Source: an uncultured Acetatifactor sp.
GTDB lineage: Bacteria; Bacillota; Clostridia; Lachnospirales; Lachnospiraceae
Reading direction: 5' to 3'
Length of the DNA stretch: 64,000 nt
Assembly (NCBI GenBank): GCA_910585665.1
Contig: CAJUFI010000009.1
Span: forward strand, 1 to 64,000
Shown here: positions 8,115-15,237 of the stretch, piece after piece
How the letters are laid out: the number at the start of each line of letters is the position of its first letter
How positions within the stretch are numbered: position 1 is the first letter of the stretch
The notes under the pieces: model-generated
Databases searched by the model: none
What the model saw: only the letters and a program-made list of their open reading frames with translations
What the model was told of the DNA's origin: nothing
Made by a program: the position numbers and the translations under genes

Positions 8115-8666
8115 ATGGGTAAGAAGATTGTGATTCTAAATGGAAGCCCCAGGAAAGCGGGAAATACAGCAGCTTTGACAGCAGAATTTACGAAAGGCGC
8201 AAAAGAAGCGGGAAATACAGTTACAGAATTTTTCCTTGACGGTATGGATATCCATGGCTGCAAGGGCTGCTTTGGGGGCAAAAGCAGCAGGGAATGCCCT
8301 TGTGTCCAAAGAGATGATATGGATAAAATTTACCCTGCGGTAAAAGAATGCGATGTGGTCGTACTTGCCACACCGTTGTATTACTGGAATATGAGCGGTC
8401 AGATCAGGACTGCCATTGACCGCCTGTTTGCATTAGAGGAAGGCGATGGGAATCTCCTGAGAGGGCATGGCAGGGCTTCGGCACTGCTGATGGCTGCGGA
8501 AGGAAATGGTTTCGATGATGTGCTTCTTTACTATGACCATTTGATGGAACATTTGAAATGGGAAAACCTTGGGGCTGTACTTGCCGGAGGGAATGGGCAT
8601 GTGGGTGAGATTGAAGGGAAACCAGAACTTCAAAAAGCCTACGAGCTTGGAAAATCAATTCGATAA
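8115..8666 (+). CDS. NADPH-dependent FMN reductase, Fe-S flavoprotein-like (paralogue)
   Basis: 183 residues with the same architecture as the preceding gene: LNGSPRKAGNTAAL phosphate loop, a cysteine cluster HGCKGCFGGKSSRECPC (about residues 45-62), and ATPLYYWNMSGQIRTAIDR. The cysteine spacing differs from the neighbour, so the two may form a heteromer or serve different partners. AAGGAGGGG lies 6 bases before the ATG at 8115. It follows the neighbour with a 10-base gap, indicating tandem duplication within the operon. Confidence 0.85.
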   Translation: MGKKIVILNGSPRKAGNTAALTAEFTKGAKEAGNTVTEFFLDGMDIHGCKGCFGGKSSRECPCVQRDDMDKIYPAVKECDVVVLATPLYYWNMSGQIRTAIDRLFALEEGDGNLLRGHGRASALLMAAEGNGFDDVLLYYDHLMEHLKWENLGAVLAGGNGHVGEIEGKPELQKAYELGKSIR

Positions 8667-8689
8667 CTCAATGAAAGGAAATGCTAATT

Positions 8690-9187
8690 ATGAATAAAAT
8701 CAATTTACCGCAGGCGGCAAAGCTGACTTCTCCGAATCCGGTAAGCCTTGTATGCACACAAAAGCCGGATGGCTCCACGAATCTTGCTACAGTGTCCTGG
8801 TGGACATATCTTTCTTTCAATCCGAACATGATCGGGTATGCTATGGCAAAGACTTCTTACAGCGGAGAAATGGTACGGAATAATAAGAAAGTTATCCTTA
8901 CAATCCCCGGTACAGAAATAGCCGAAGCAGTGATGGGCTGTGGAAGTACTACAGGCCGCGATACGGATAAAGTTGCCCAATTTGGTATTGAACTTACAGA
9001 AGTAGAGGGCAGTGACATTAAGATTCCTGTCCATAGCCGTGTGGCAATTGTATGCAGCATGAAAGAATATCATGAGGTTGGTGACCATTACCTGTATATT
9101 TGTGATGTAGAACAGGTTTATGGCAATGAGGTGGAGGAAGCCCTGTTTGCATGGAATGGGTATTCCCAAGTGCGTCCGGCAAAGTAA
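8690..9187 (+). CDS. Flavin-reductase-like domain protein (FMN-binding split barrel)
   Basis: 165 residues covering the whole flavin reductase-like split-barrel domain: SPNPVSLVCTQKPDG near the start, ATVSWWTYLSFNPNMIGYAM (flavin contact) and a central GCGSTTGRDTDK loop. Such proteins bind FMN and reduce it with NAD(P)H or serve as flavin shuttles. ATG 8690 is preferred over 8681 because GAAAGGA would be too close to the latter. Last gene of the redox operon; about 450 bases with no convincing gene follow. Confidence 0.8.
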   Translation: MNKINLPQAAKLTSPNPVSLVCTQKPDGSTNLATVSWWTYLSFNPNMIGYAMAKTSYSGEMVRNNKKVILTIPGTEIAEAVMGCGSTTGRDTDKVAQFGIELTEVEGSDIKIPVHSRVAIVCSMKEYHEVGDHYLYICDVEQVYGNEVEEALFAWNGYSQVRPAK

Positions 9188-9342
9188 AGGAGGTTGGTGG
9201 GATATTTATTTTGTATATGGGAGTCATTGGAGCGAGCTTGCTGAGTGTGTGGATTGGACATGGATTAGGTATTGCAGTTAATGATGAAATATCTTTCTAT
9301 ATCAAAAATGATTGTATGATGATTGTAAAAAATTATCGGAGT

Positions 9343-9449
9343 TTTATAGTAAACGCCATAACTATTCTCACTTTGCGTGGAGAGTACCGTAGCAATGACA
9401 AGCAGTGTAATGTGTCATAGTAAAGTTTTTAAAGTTCGTTTACTATAAA
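9343..9449. repeat. 107-bp element bounded by perfect 13-bp inverted repeats
   Basis: TTTATAGTAAACG (9343-9355) is perfectly inverted at 9437-9449 with 81 bases between. No coding frame is convincing inside or around it (9188-9646 contains only this element and a terminator). It could be a MITE remnant, an operator pair, or part of a prophage junction. Confidence 0.5.
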
Positions 9450-9460
9450 TTGACAAAATT

Positions 9461-9492
9461 GGCCAGTCTGCCATGTGTGGATTGGCCTTTTT
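9461..9492 (+). terminator. Hairpin terminator in the gap before the prophage
   Basis: GGCCAGTC (9461-9468) pairs with GATTGGCC (9480-9487, one G-T pair) and is followed by TTTTT. It probably closes transcription from the redox operon. Confidence 0.65.
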
Positions 9493-9646
9493 AAGTTGCA
9501 TTGTCGAAAACTGTCGATGAAAAAAATTGAAAATTTTTAACTTTCTTCTCAAAAACTTTCCGGTTTGGCATGGCGGAAAACGTTCTGGTATAAGCGAGGA
9601 GGTGAGAACCAGCCACGATCAAATCTGAATAAAGGAGGGGACTGCC

Positions 9647-10102
9647 ATGCCATCTCCTTCTTATGATGACCGGCTTATAGCCATGTTCGATTCCTACTGC
9701 AAAGAGGTGTCGAGGAATTATATCAAAGATTTGGTGCGTAAGAATGAACGCCGGGGCAAATATGTTTCCCATGAACCGGTAGACTATCTGCTTGGATTAT
9801 TGGGCCATGAGGATGCCTACCCTTCCCATGCCTTCACGCTGGAGGTGGACGGGTATGCCTGCATGGTGGAAAACGAGACTTTATACTATGCGCTGTTATC
9901 CTTGAAAGAGCGGCAGAGGGAAGTCCTGCTCCTGGGCTTCTGGCACGGCCTTACGGACGGGGAGATAGCGGAAAAGATGGAGGTAAGCGTCCGGACGGTA
10001 TACAACCTGCGGCAGCGGGCGTTCCGGGCGGTAAGGGACTATTATGGAGAAAAACCAACAGACAATGCAATTAACAGTGGGGCTGATCCGCCGGGCGGTT
10101 AG
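9647..10102 (+). CDS. Sigma-70 region 4-like protein
   Basis: 151 residues. The C-terminal half (LKERQREVLLLGFWHGLTD then GEIAEKMEVSVRTVYNLRQR) is a sigma-70 region 4 helix-turn-helix; the N-terminal half (RNYIKDLVRKNERRG) is a helical region seen in the small sigma-like proteins of Firmicutes conjugative elements and phages (Tn916 orf7-like). It may direct or modulate element promoters. AAAGGAGG lies 10 bases upstream. It overlaps the following HTH gene by 59 bases, the same pairing as orf7/orf8 in integrative elements. Confidence 0.8.
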   Translation: MPSPSYDDRLIAMFDSYCKEVSRNYIKDLVRKNERRGKYVSHEPVDYLLGLLGHEDAYPSHAFTLEVDGYACMVENETLYYALLSLKERQREVLLLGFWHGLTDGEIAEKMEVSVRTVYNLRQRAFRAVRDYYGEKPTDNAINSGADPPGG

Positions 10103-10286
10103 CGGGGAGCGGGAGGCGCAGGATGAGCTGCTGCGCATCTATGAGCCGTTCCATGATTCGCTCCTGGTCTATGCGGAGGCGGGGCTGGACGGATGTATCC
10201 ACCACGAAACGAGGGAGGACTGGAAGTCCATGGTGCAGATGCGGATGCTGCAGGCGATCCAGACGAGATGGAGGAGCCTGCTATGA
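10044..10286 (+). CDS. Small helix-turn-helix protein of mobile elements
   Basis: 80 residues with the pattern of HTH-16 type proteins: TVGLIRRAVSGEREAQDELLRIYEPF is the typical start, and the rest is helical. The family usually sits directly after a sigma-like gene in integrative elements, as here. DNA-binding or sigma-partner function is inferred from that pairing. Its stop overlaps the ATG of the next gene (ATGA), indicating coupling. Confidence 0.7.
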   Translation: MEKNQQTMQLTVGLIRRAVSGEREAQDELLRIYEPFHDSLLVYAEAGLDGCIHHETREDWKSMVQMRMLQAIQTRWRSLL

Positions 10287-11095
10287 AGCTGCAATGCGAC
10301 CTATTCGATTTTGCCTATGTGCCGGGGTGGTACTGGCAGCTGGACTGCCTGGCGGAGATGGCGCTTCCGGAGCCGTGGCGGTTCAGGGAGCCGGTGTATG
10401 CTACAAAAAATCTGGATACGCCAATCCTGGAGCGGTACATACATTCTATTTTTAAGAAGCAGGCGATTGACTTTAACAGTGAGGGAGACCCGGCGGAGGC
10501 GGCGCGGCATTTCCATGTGGAGAATGAGTTCTGCTGCTTCCATACGGGGCTGTATACGGGGAGGTACAAGGCGGTGTACGCCTGCTTTGACCGGAACAAG
10601 AAGCCCGCGAGTATGCGGGGGTGGTATTTCCGGGGCTTTGCGGATGAGATGTCGCCGTGGCTGAAATATGTCTCCCCGCTCCCGGAGAGACCAAGCTATC
10701 ATATGGCGCAGTATGGCGTCAACTACAACCCGGAGTGGCCGATACGGGTGAACATAGACCACATCCTGGGCGATGCGGAGAACGTCTCCCGTCTGCCAGC
10801 AGCGATCCGCGAGGCGCATAACCTGCCCCTGCTATTGGAAACGGCAGTAGAGCTGGCGCGGCGGAGGGCTGTGGTGGAGCCCGGCATTGTGGTGCCGCAG
10901 GGCTACCAGGGGAGGGTGCAGTATCTTCTGCCGGCCTGTCTGACGGATATGGAGAGGCCCGACCTTGCTATGACCCTCACCATTATGGACGGGTATTATT
11001 TAGGCAATACCTGCCTTACGTTGGAGATGGCGTACCTGAATGCCCGCCTTTTGGCGAGGCCGGTCGCCCCGTGGCTTACGGGGCTCGTGATGTAG
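10283..11095 (+). CDS. DUF3825-like protein
   Basis: 270 residues. The opening LFDFAYVPGWYWQLDCLAEMALPEPW, the ILERYIHSIF segment and the paired NEFCCFHTGLYT and WYFRGF motifs agree with my recollection of DUF3825, a family found in phage and mobile elements and of unknown activity. No catalytic signature is clear. ATG 10283 overlaps the previous stop and has GGAG 7 bases upstream, so it is preferred over the longer frame starting at 10193. The C-terminal third (VPQGYQGRVQYLLPACL, and NTCLTLEMAYLNARLLARPV) is well conserved in composition. Confidence 0.6.
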   Translation: MKLQCDLFDFAYVPGWYWQLDCLAEMALPEPWRFREPVYATKNLDTPILERYIHSIFKKQAIDFNSEGDPAEAARHFHVENEFCCFHTGLYTGRYKAVYACFDRNKKPASMRGWYFRGFADEMSPWLKYVSPLPERPSYHMAQYGVNYNPEWPIRVNIDHILGDAENVSRLPAAIREAHNLPLLLETAVELARRRAVVEPGIVVPQGYQGRVQYLLPACLTDMERPDLAMTLTIMDGYYLGNTCLTLEMAYLNARLLARPVAPWLTGLVM

Positions 11096-11165
11096 GAGAA
11101 GTTTCATAGCAGGCCATATACTCCCGCGCCGGACAGCGGCGGCTACAGAAAGGGGCGTATATGAA

Positions 11166-11381
11166 ATGCGCAGGAAGAAGGAGGGGCATGGCCATGAGAT
11201 GACGGAGGAGATGCGCCATGTGTGCTGCCCGGTATGCGGGCACAGGATCATGGACGCGGCTGTAAGTACCCAGACCCAGCTCGTGACCCCGATGGAGGGC
11301 CGGTATCCCGATTTTATCATAAAGTGCGGGCACTGCGGCGCGAAGGTCGGGGTGGCGCGGGCTGAAACGCAGGAAAATTGA
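11166..11381 (+). CDS. Com-like small zinc-ribbon protein
   Basis: 71 residues (59 if started at Met 11199). Two knuckles, CCPVCGHRI and KCGHCGAKVG, separated by about 25 residues, form a zinc ribbon. The arrangement resembles phage Mu Com, the zinc-finger RNA-binding activator of mom translation (paired C-x2-C sites, the second preceded by an I-K/R-C). Since two Mom-like genes lie 12 kb downstream, a regulatory link is possible but is inference only. Ribosome sites for either start are poor, so the start is uncertain. Confidence 0.55.
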   Translation: MRRKKEGHGHEMTEEMRHVCCPVCGHRIMDAAVSTQTQLVTPMEGRYPDFIIKCGHCGAKVGVARAETQEN

Positions 11382-11613
11382 ATACGGAAAAATTAGACCC
11401 GCTCCGAGCTGTGAAAGGCCGGGGGCTGACCGGGGCGTCATGCGGCATAACGGCAATTCCGTAAGGGATGTATACGGAAAAGGGAAACGTATGGCTAAAC
11501 CGGGACAAGGGTCACTCGTTTGTTTGAGCATGATGCACGGAGGGGAGATTTCATTCCTGGAATTATTGGTCGAGCCTCCATGATACCACCCGAAAAATGG
11601 TGGAGACGACATT

Positions 11614-11662
11614 GAGCCTGGCAGGCGGCACTTTTTGTGCTGCTTGTCAGGCTCCTTTTTTT
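11614..11662 (+). terminator. Strong rho-independent terminator
   Basis: GAGCCTG (11614-11620) pairs with CAGGCTC (11648-11654), with further pairing inside around a TTTTT loop, followed by seven T. It separates the early regulatory genes from the replication module. The 11382-11613 stretch before it shows no gene, only short GC-rich hairpins. Confidence 0.85.
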
Positions 11663-11717
11663 GTCTCCGGCGGCTGGGGGATGCCGCCTGCCGGGCTCCG
11701 GAAGGAGAACGGCAGAG

Positions 11718-12110
11718 ATGGAGATCAAGTATGAGTTTGTAACGGGAGAGGTCTTGGAGATCGAGGTGGAGGATTCCATGGGGGAGGTGCTGTTGGAGTT
11801 TGACCGGCAGGAGAAAAATAATGAGCGGAGGGAGACCCGCCGCCATATGTCGCTGGACGGCATGGACTTTGAGGGGGAGACATTCCGGGCGGAGGCGGAT
11901 ACGATGCGTGAGGCCATGGGGCGGGTGGATACGGAGCGGCTTATGGAGGCGCTGGATACTTTGTCCCTTTCCCAGAAGGAACTGCTGTTAAAAGTTTATT
12001 TTAAGGGGATGCGGGTCGCGGATATTGCCCGTGTAGAGGGCGTGAGCGAGGCGGCTGTCCGAAAACGTCTGAAAAAGATTTATGGGAAATTGAAAAAAGT
12101 TTTAAGTTAG
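11718..12110 (+). CDS. Sigma-70 region 4-like protein, second copy
   Basis: 130 residues. The N-terminal 50 residues are acidic (MEIKYEFVTGEVLEIEVEDS). The C-terminus holds a region-4 helix-turn-helix: LMEALDTLSLSQKELLLKVY, then MRVADIARVEGVSEAAVRKR. It lacks sigma region 2, so alone it cannot open promoters and is probably an activator or sigma-like adaptor. The ATG at 11718 has GGAGAA upstream; it follows a strong terminator, so it likely has its own promoter and opens the replication module. Confidence 0.75.
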   Translation: MEIKYEFVTGEVLEIEVEDSMGEVLLEFDRQEKNNERRETRRHMSLDGMDFEGETFRAEADTMREAMGRVDTERLMEALDTLSLSQKELLLKVYFKGMRVADIARVEGVSEAAVRKRLKKIYGKLKKVLS

Positions 12111-12189
12111 GGGGTTCGGTTTTGCCTTTCCCGTGGCTATATAGTGAGGGAATTAAAATATAAGACCCTCGGAAAGAGGTGAAAGGCAT

Positions 12190-12411
12190 ATGAGACATAA
12201 CTTGAAGATCAGCGTGGCGAAGGAGGCTCCGCTTCCTCTGGTGCCGGATTCCGGCGGCATTGTCCGCTGCAGGAAGGTGGCATTGCGGGAGCGGGTTCTG
12301 CGTTGCCTGCTGGGCGAGGTGCGCCGGGTGACGATCATTGTCCCCGGAGACAGCGTGAAGGCTCTGTCCCTGCAGGAAGTGCCGGAGGTGGGAAGCCATG
12401 GCGGGGCGTAA
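12190..12411 (+). CDS. Small basic protein preceding the helicase
   Basis: 73 residues with conserved-looking segments RCRKVALRERVLRCLLG and VTIIVPGDSVKALSLQEV. I do not recognise the family. GAAAGAGG stands 10-15 bases upstream, and it overlaps the helicase start by 14 bases, so it is a genuine coupled gene of the replication operon. Phages of this type often carry an unnamed small gene at this place. Confidence 0.6.
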   Translation: MRHNLKISVAKEAPLPLVPDSGGIVRCRKVALRERVLRCLLGEVRRVTIIVPGDSVKALSLQEVPEVGSHGGA

Positions 12412-13885
12412 GGAGAAGGGGACGGATTTCCCCATGCCGATCAGGGCTGTGCCGTACCGTCATCAGATGGAGGCGTTCCGTTTTGCCTGCGGGCTGTTCG
12501 GCATCCTGCCGGAAGGTATACGAGAGTCTGGCAGCAGGGATGAGCCGTCCGGCCAGCCGAGAGCCGGATGTGCGCTCCTTATGGAAATGGGGACGGGGAA
12601 GACATTGACCACCATCGGCATTACCGGAGCCCTTGTGAATGCCGGGCGCATCCGGCGGGTGCTGGTGGTCGCCCCGCTCTCAATCCTCGGGGTATGGGAG
12701 GAGGAGTTTCAGAAGTTTGCGGATTTCCCGTACTGCCTCGTGGTGCTTTCCGGCAACGGCAGCAGGAAGCGGGATACGTTGCGGCACATGGCAGGGGCTG
12801 CCCTGCAGGTGGCGGTGGTGAATTACGAGAGCGCGTGGCGGATGGAGAAAGACCTGGGGGCATGGCGGCCAGACCTGATCGTCGCGGACGAGGGGCATAA
12901 GATCAAGACCCATAATATTTCCGCCAGCAGGGCGATGCACCGGCTGGGGGCGAAGGCAGGATACCGGCTGCTGCTTACGGGTACGGTGATCACGAACAAG
13001 GCTGTGGACGTATTCAGCCAGTACAAGTTCGTAAACCCGGCCATTTTCGGGCAAAGCTTCTATGCGTTCCGGGGGCGGTACTTTGACATGGTGGGGTATG
13101 GGAATCATACGCCGGTACTTAAAAAGTCCATGGAGGCGGAGCTGATGGAGCGGATGCACAGCATCGCGTTCAGGGCGACCAAGGCGGAATGCCTCGACCT
13201 GCCGGAGATGACGGATATTTTGCGGCAGGTGGAGCTGGAACCGGCAGCACTGCAGATCTACCGGGGACTGGTGAAAGAAAGCTATGCGGAATTGTCCGGC
13301 GGCGAGGTGACGGCAACGAACATCCTGACCCGGCTTCTCAGGCTGTCCCAGCTTACGGGTGGGTTTATCGGGAATGACGAGACTTCTGCCGTGGAGCAGG
13401 TGAGCTGCGCGAAGCTGTCCGCCCTGAAGGACATTTTGGACGGCATCATGGCGGAGGGGAAGAAGCTGGTCATCATTGCCCGGTTCGTCCCGGAGATCAA
13501 AGCCATATGCAGGCTGTTGGAAAACCGGAAGCTGCGGTATTCCTGTATTGCCGGGGGCGTGAGAGACCGGGAGGCGCATGTGGCGGCGTTCCAGAATGAG
13601 CCGGAGGTGATGGTCTTTGTGGGGCAGATCGCCACGGCGGGGCTTGGCATCACACTGACGGCGGCCTCCACCATGGTGTTCTATTCGCTGGACTATTCCA
13701 TGAGCAATTTTGAGCAGGCGAAGGCCCGGATACACCGGGTCGGCCAGCGGATGCCCTGCACCTACCTGTACCTGGTGGCGCGGGGGACGGTGGATGAGAA
13801 GGTGCTGTCGGCCTTGGGCGATAAGGCTGACCTTGCCCGGACGCTGGTGGACGATTACCGCAGCGGGCGGAACCCGTTTGCGTGA
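12398..13885 (+). CDS. SNF2-family DNA helicase/translocase
   Basis: 495 residues. Motif I EMGTGKTLTT (about residue 64), motif II as DEGH (about 164), motif III LLLTGT, and the C-terminal RecA half ending with motif V GLGITLTAAS and motif VI ARIHRVGQ identify a SNF2-type superfamily 2 ATPase. Phage versions sit in replication modules and are thought to remodel replication or recombination intermediates. Its Q-motif-like start is PYRHQMEAF. It forms an operon with the following putative ssDNA-binding protein and polymerase genes. Confidence 0.9.
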   Translation: MAGRKEKGTDFPMPIRAVPYRHQMEAFRFACGLFGILPEGIRESGSRDEPSGQPRAGCALLMEMGTGKTLTTIGITGALVNAGRIRRVLVVAPLSILGVWEEEFQKFADFPYCLVVLSGNGSRKRDTLRHMAGAALQVAVVNYESAWRMEKDLGAWRPDLIVADEGHKIKTHNISASRAMHRLGAKAGYRLLLTGTVITNKAVDVFSQYKFVNPAIFGQSFYAFRGRYFDMVGYGNHTPVLKKSMEAELMERMHSIAFRATKAECLDLPEMTDILRQVELEPAALQIYRGLVKESYAELSGGEVTATNILTRLLRLSQLTGGFIGNDETSAVEQVSCAKLSALKDILDGIMAEGKKLVIIARFVPEIKAICRLLENRKLRYSCIAGGVRDREAHVAAFQNEPEVMVFVGQIATAGLGITLTAASTMVFYSLDYSMSNFEQAKARIHRVGQRMPCTYLYLVARGTVDEKVLSALGDKADLARTLVDDYRSGRNPFA

Positions 13886-13897
13886 GAAGGAGGATGT

Positions 13898-14314
13898 ATG
13901 GATTCTGAAAAGATGTTTGAGATGGCCGACCGGCTCCGTGGGCTTCGGGACGAAAAGGCGGAGATGGAGAAGCGGTTGAAGGAGATCAACGGGGAGATTG
14001 ACGAGACGGATTTCCGGCTGTCGGAGCTGATGGCGGAAACGGAGACGCAGAACTTTACCCGTGCGGGGATGATGTTCTGCCTGACCAGCAAGACACGCGC
14101 TTCGGCTGCGGCGGGGCGCAAGGAGGAATTATTTGCCGCCCTGCGGGGTGAGGGCTTTGGCGACCTTGTGTATGAGACGGTGAACGCCAACAGCCTTTCC
14201 GCCTTTGTGAAGGAGCAGATCGAGGAGAACGGGGATGCGCTGCCGGAATGGCTGGACGGCCTTGTGAATGTGTTTGAGAAGACCAGCGTGAGCCTGCGGA
14301 AAGCGGCAAAATAA
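13898..14314 (+). CDS. Coiled-coil phage protein of unknown role
   Basis: 138 residues. Residues 1-50 form an acidic/basic heptad-rich coiled coil (MADRLRGLRDEKAEMEKRLKEI in outline); the rest is a compact domain with the segments RKEELFAALRGEGFGDLVYE and LPEWLDGLVNVFEKT. The layout recalls Gam/Gp157-like nuclease-inhibitor or recombination accessory proteins, but no diagnostic motif is visible. AGAAGGAGG precedes the ATG by 5 bases, and it sits tightly between helicase and the next replication gene. Confidence 0.6.
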   Translation: MDSEKMFEMADRLRGLRDEKAEMEKRLKEINGEIDETDFRLSELMAETETQNFTRAGMMFCLTSKTRASAAAGRKEELFAALRGEGFGDLVYETVNANSLSAFVKEQIEENGDALPEWLDGLVNVFEKTSVSLRKAAK

Positions 14315-14339
14315 AAACGATGATAGGAGGATTTGTAGA

Positions 14340-15104
14340 ATGGCGAAGAAGAATACGGCGAAGGAAGAAGTTGCGGTTATGCGTCCGGGGTTCCTTGCCC
14401 TGGCGGATTTCAACATGGATCAGACCATGGCGGAGGAGCTGGAAGGCCTGGAGGGCGGCTTCGACCGGGTGAAGATCCCGGCGGGCGGTGCTACCATGTT
14501 CGAGCTGCCCGGCGATGAGGCGGACGAGCCGGAGGGCGTGAAGGAGTTCTCGGCGGTGATCTTATATCATCATCCCCTGCAGCAGTATTATGCCACGAAG
14601 TATACCGGAGGGAGCAACCCGCCGGACTGCGGCAGCTTTGACGGCATCATGGGGGAGGGAGAGCCGGGCGGCGTATGCGCGAACTGCCCGCTGAACCAGT
14701 TCGGCTCCGGGGAGAACAACAGCAAGGCTTGTAAGAACCGGCGCAGGGTGTTCCTTCTGCGGGAGGGGGAGCTGTTCCCGCTGATCCTCTCCCTGCCCAC
14801 CGGCTCCATGAAGGAGTTCTCCCGGTACATCAAGCGGCTGCTTTCCAAAGGGCGGAAAAGCAATTCGGTGGTGACGCGGTTCTCGCTGAAAAAGGCCACC
14901 AACAGCAGCGGCATTGCTTACTCCCAGGCGCAGTTTTCCATTGACCGCCCGCTGACCTCGGAGGAGCAGATTCTAATCACGAAGCTGTCCGAGCAGGTGA
15001 AGGGGTACAGCCGGACGGTGGGCTTCGATATGGAGGAGGCCGCAGAGGCGGACGTGCCGTTTGTAGACCCGGAGACCGGGGAGGTTATCCCGCCGCTGCA
15101 GTGA
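14340..15104 (+). CDS. Putative phage single-stranded DNA-binding protein
   Basis: 254 residues. A central four-cysteine region (DCGS, CANCPLNQFGSG, ACKNRRRV; about residues 98-135) probably binds zinc. A strand-rich core follows, and the C-terminus is acidic (EEAAEADVPFVDPETGEV), as in many ssDNA-binding proteins whose acidic tails recruit partners. Its place between helicase and DNA polymerase supports that role; no OB-fold signature can be proven by eye. AGGAGG lies 8 bases before the ATG. Confidence 0.55.
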   Translation: MAKKNTAKEEVAVMRPGFLALADFNMDQTMAEELEGLEGGFDRVKIPAGGATMFELPGDEADEPEGVKEFSAVILYHHPLQQYYATKYTGGSNPPDCGSFDGIMGEGEPGGVCANCPLNQFGSGENNSKACKNRRRVFLLREGELFPLILSLPTGSMKEFSRYIKRLLSKGRKSNSVVTRFSLKKATNSSGIAYSQAQFSIDRPLTSEEQILITKLSEQVKGYSRTVGFDMEEAAEADVPFVDPETGEVIPPLQ

Positions 15105-15237
15105 CCGGAATGGTGGCAGGTGATTTGTATGGCAGCAGGGATACCTGTATGCGGATAAGACATTTTTAGAAATAGAAAGTCCATGCGGGGCGGGAATATA
15201 CCCTCCTGCCCCGCCTATGGGCGGTCAGGAGGATTTT

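Noticed and set aside
9151..9420. Possible small gene after the flavin-reductase-like gene
   Set aside because: It starts inside the preceding gene, lacks a suitable ribosome site and has no recognisable domain.
12680..13735. Minus-strand open frame opposite the SNF2 helicase
   Set aside because: Shadow of a motif-rich gene; no start signal or domain.
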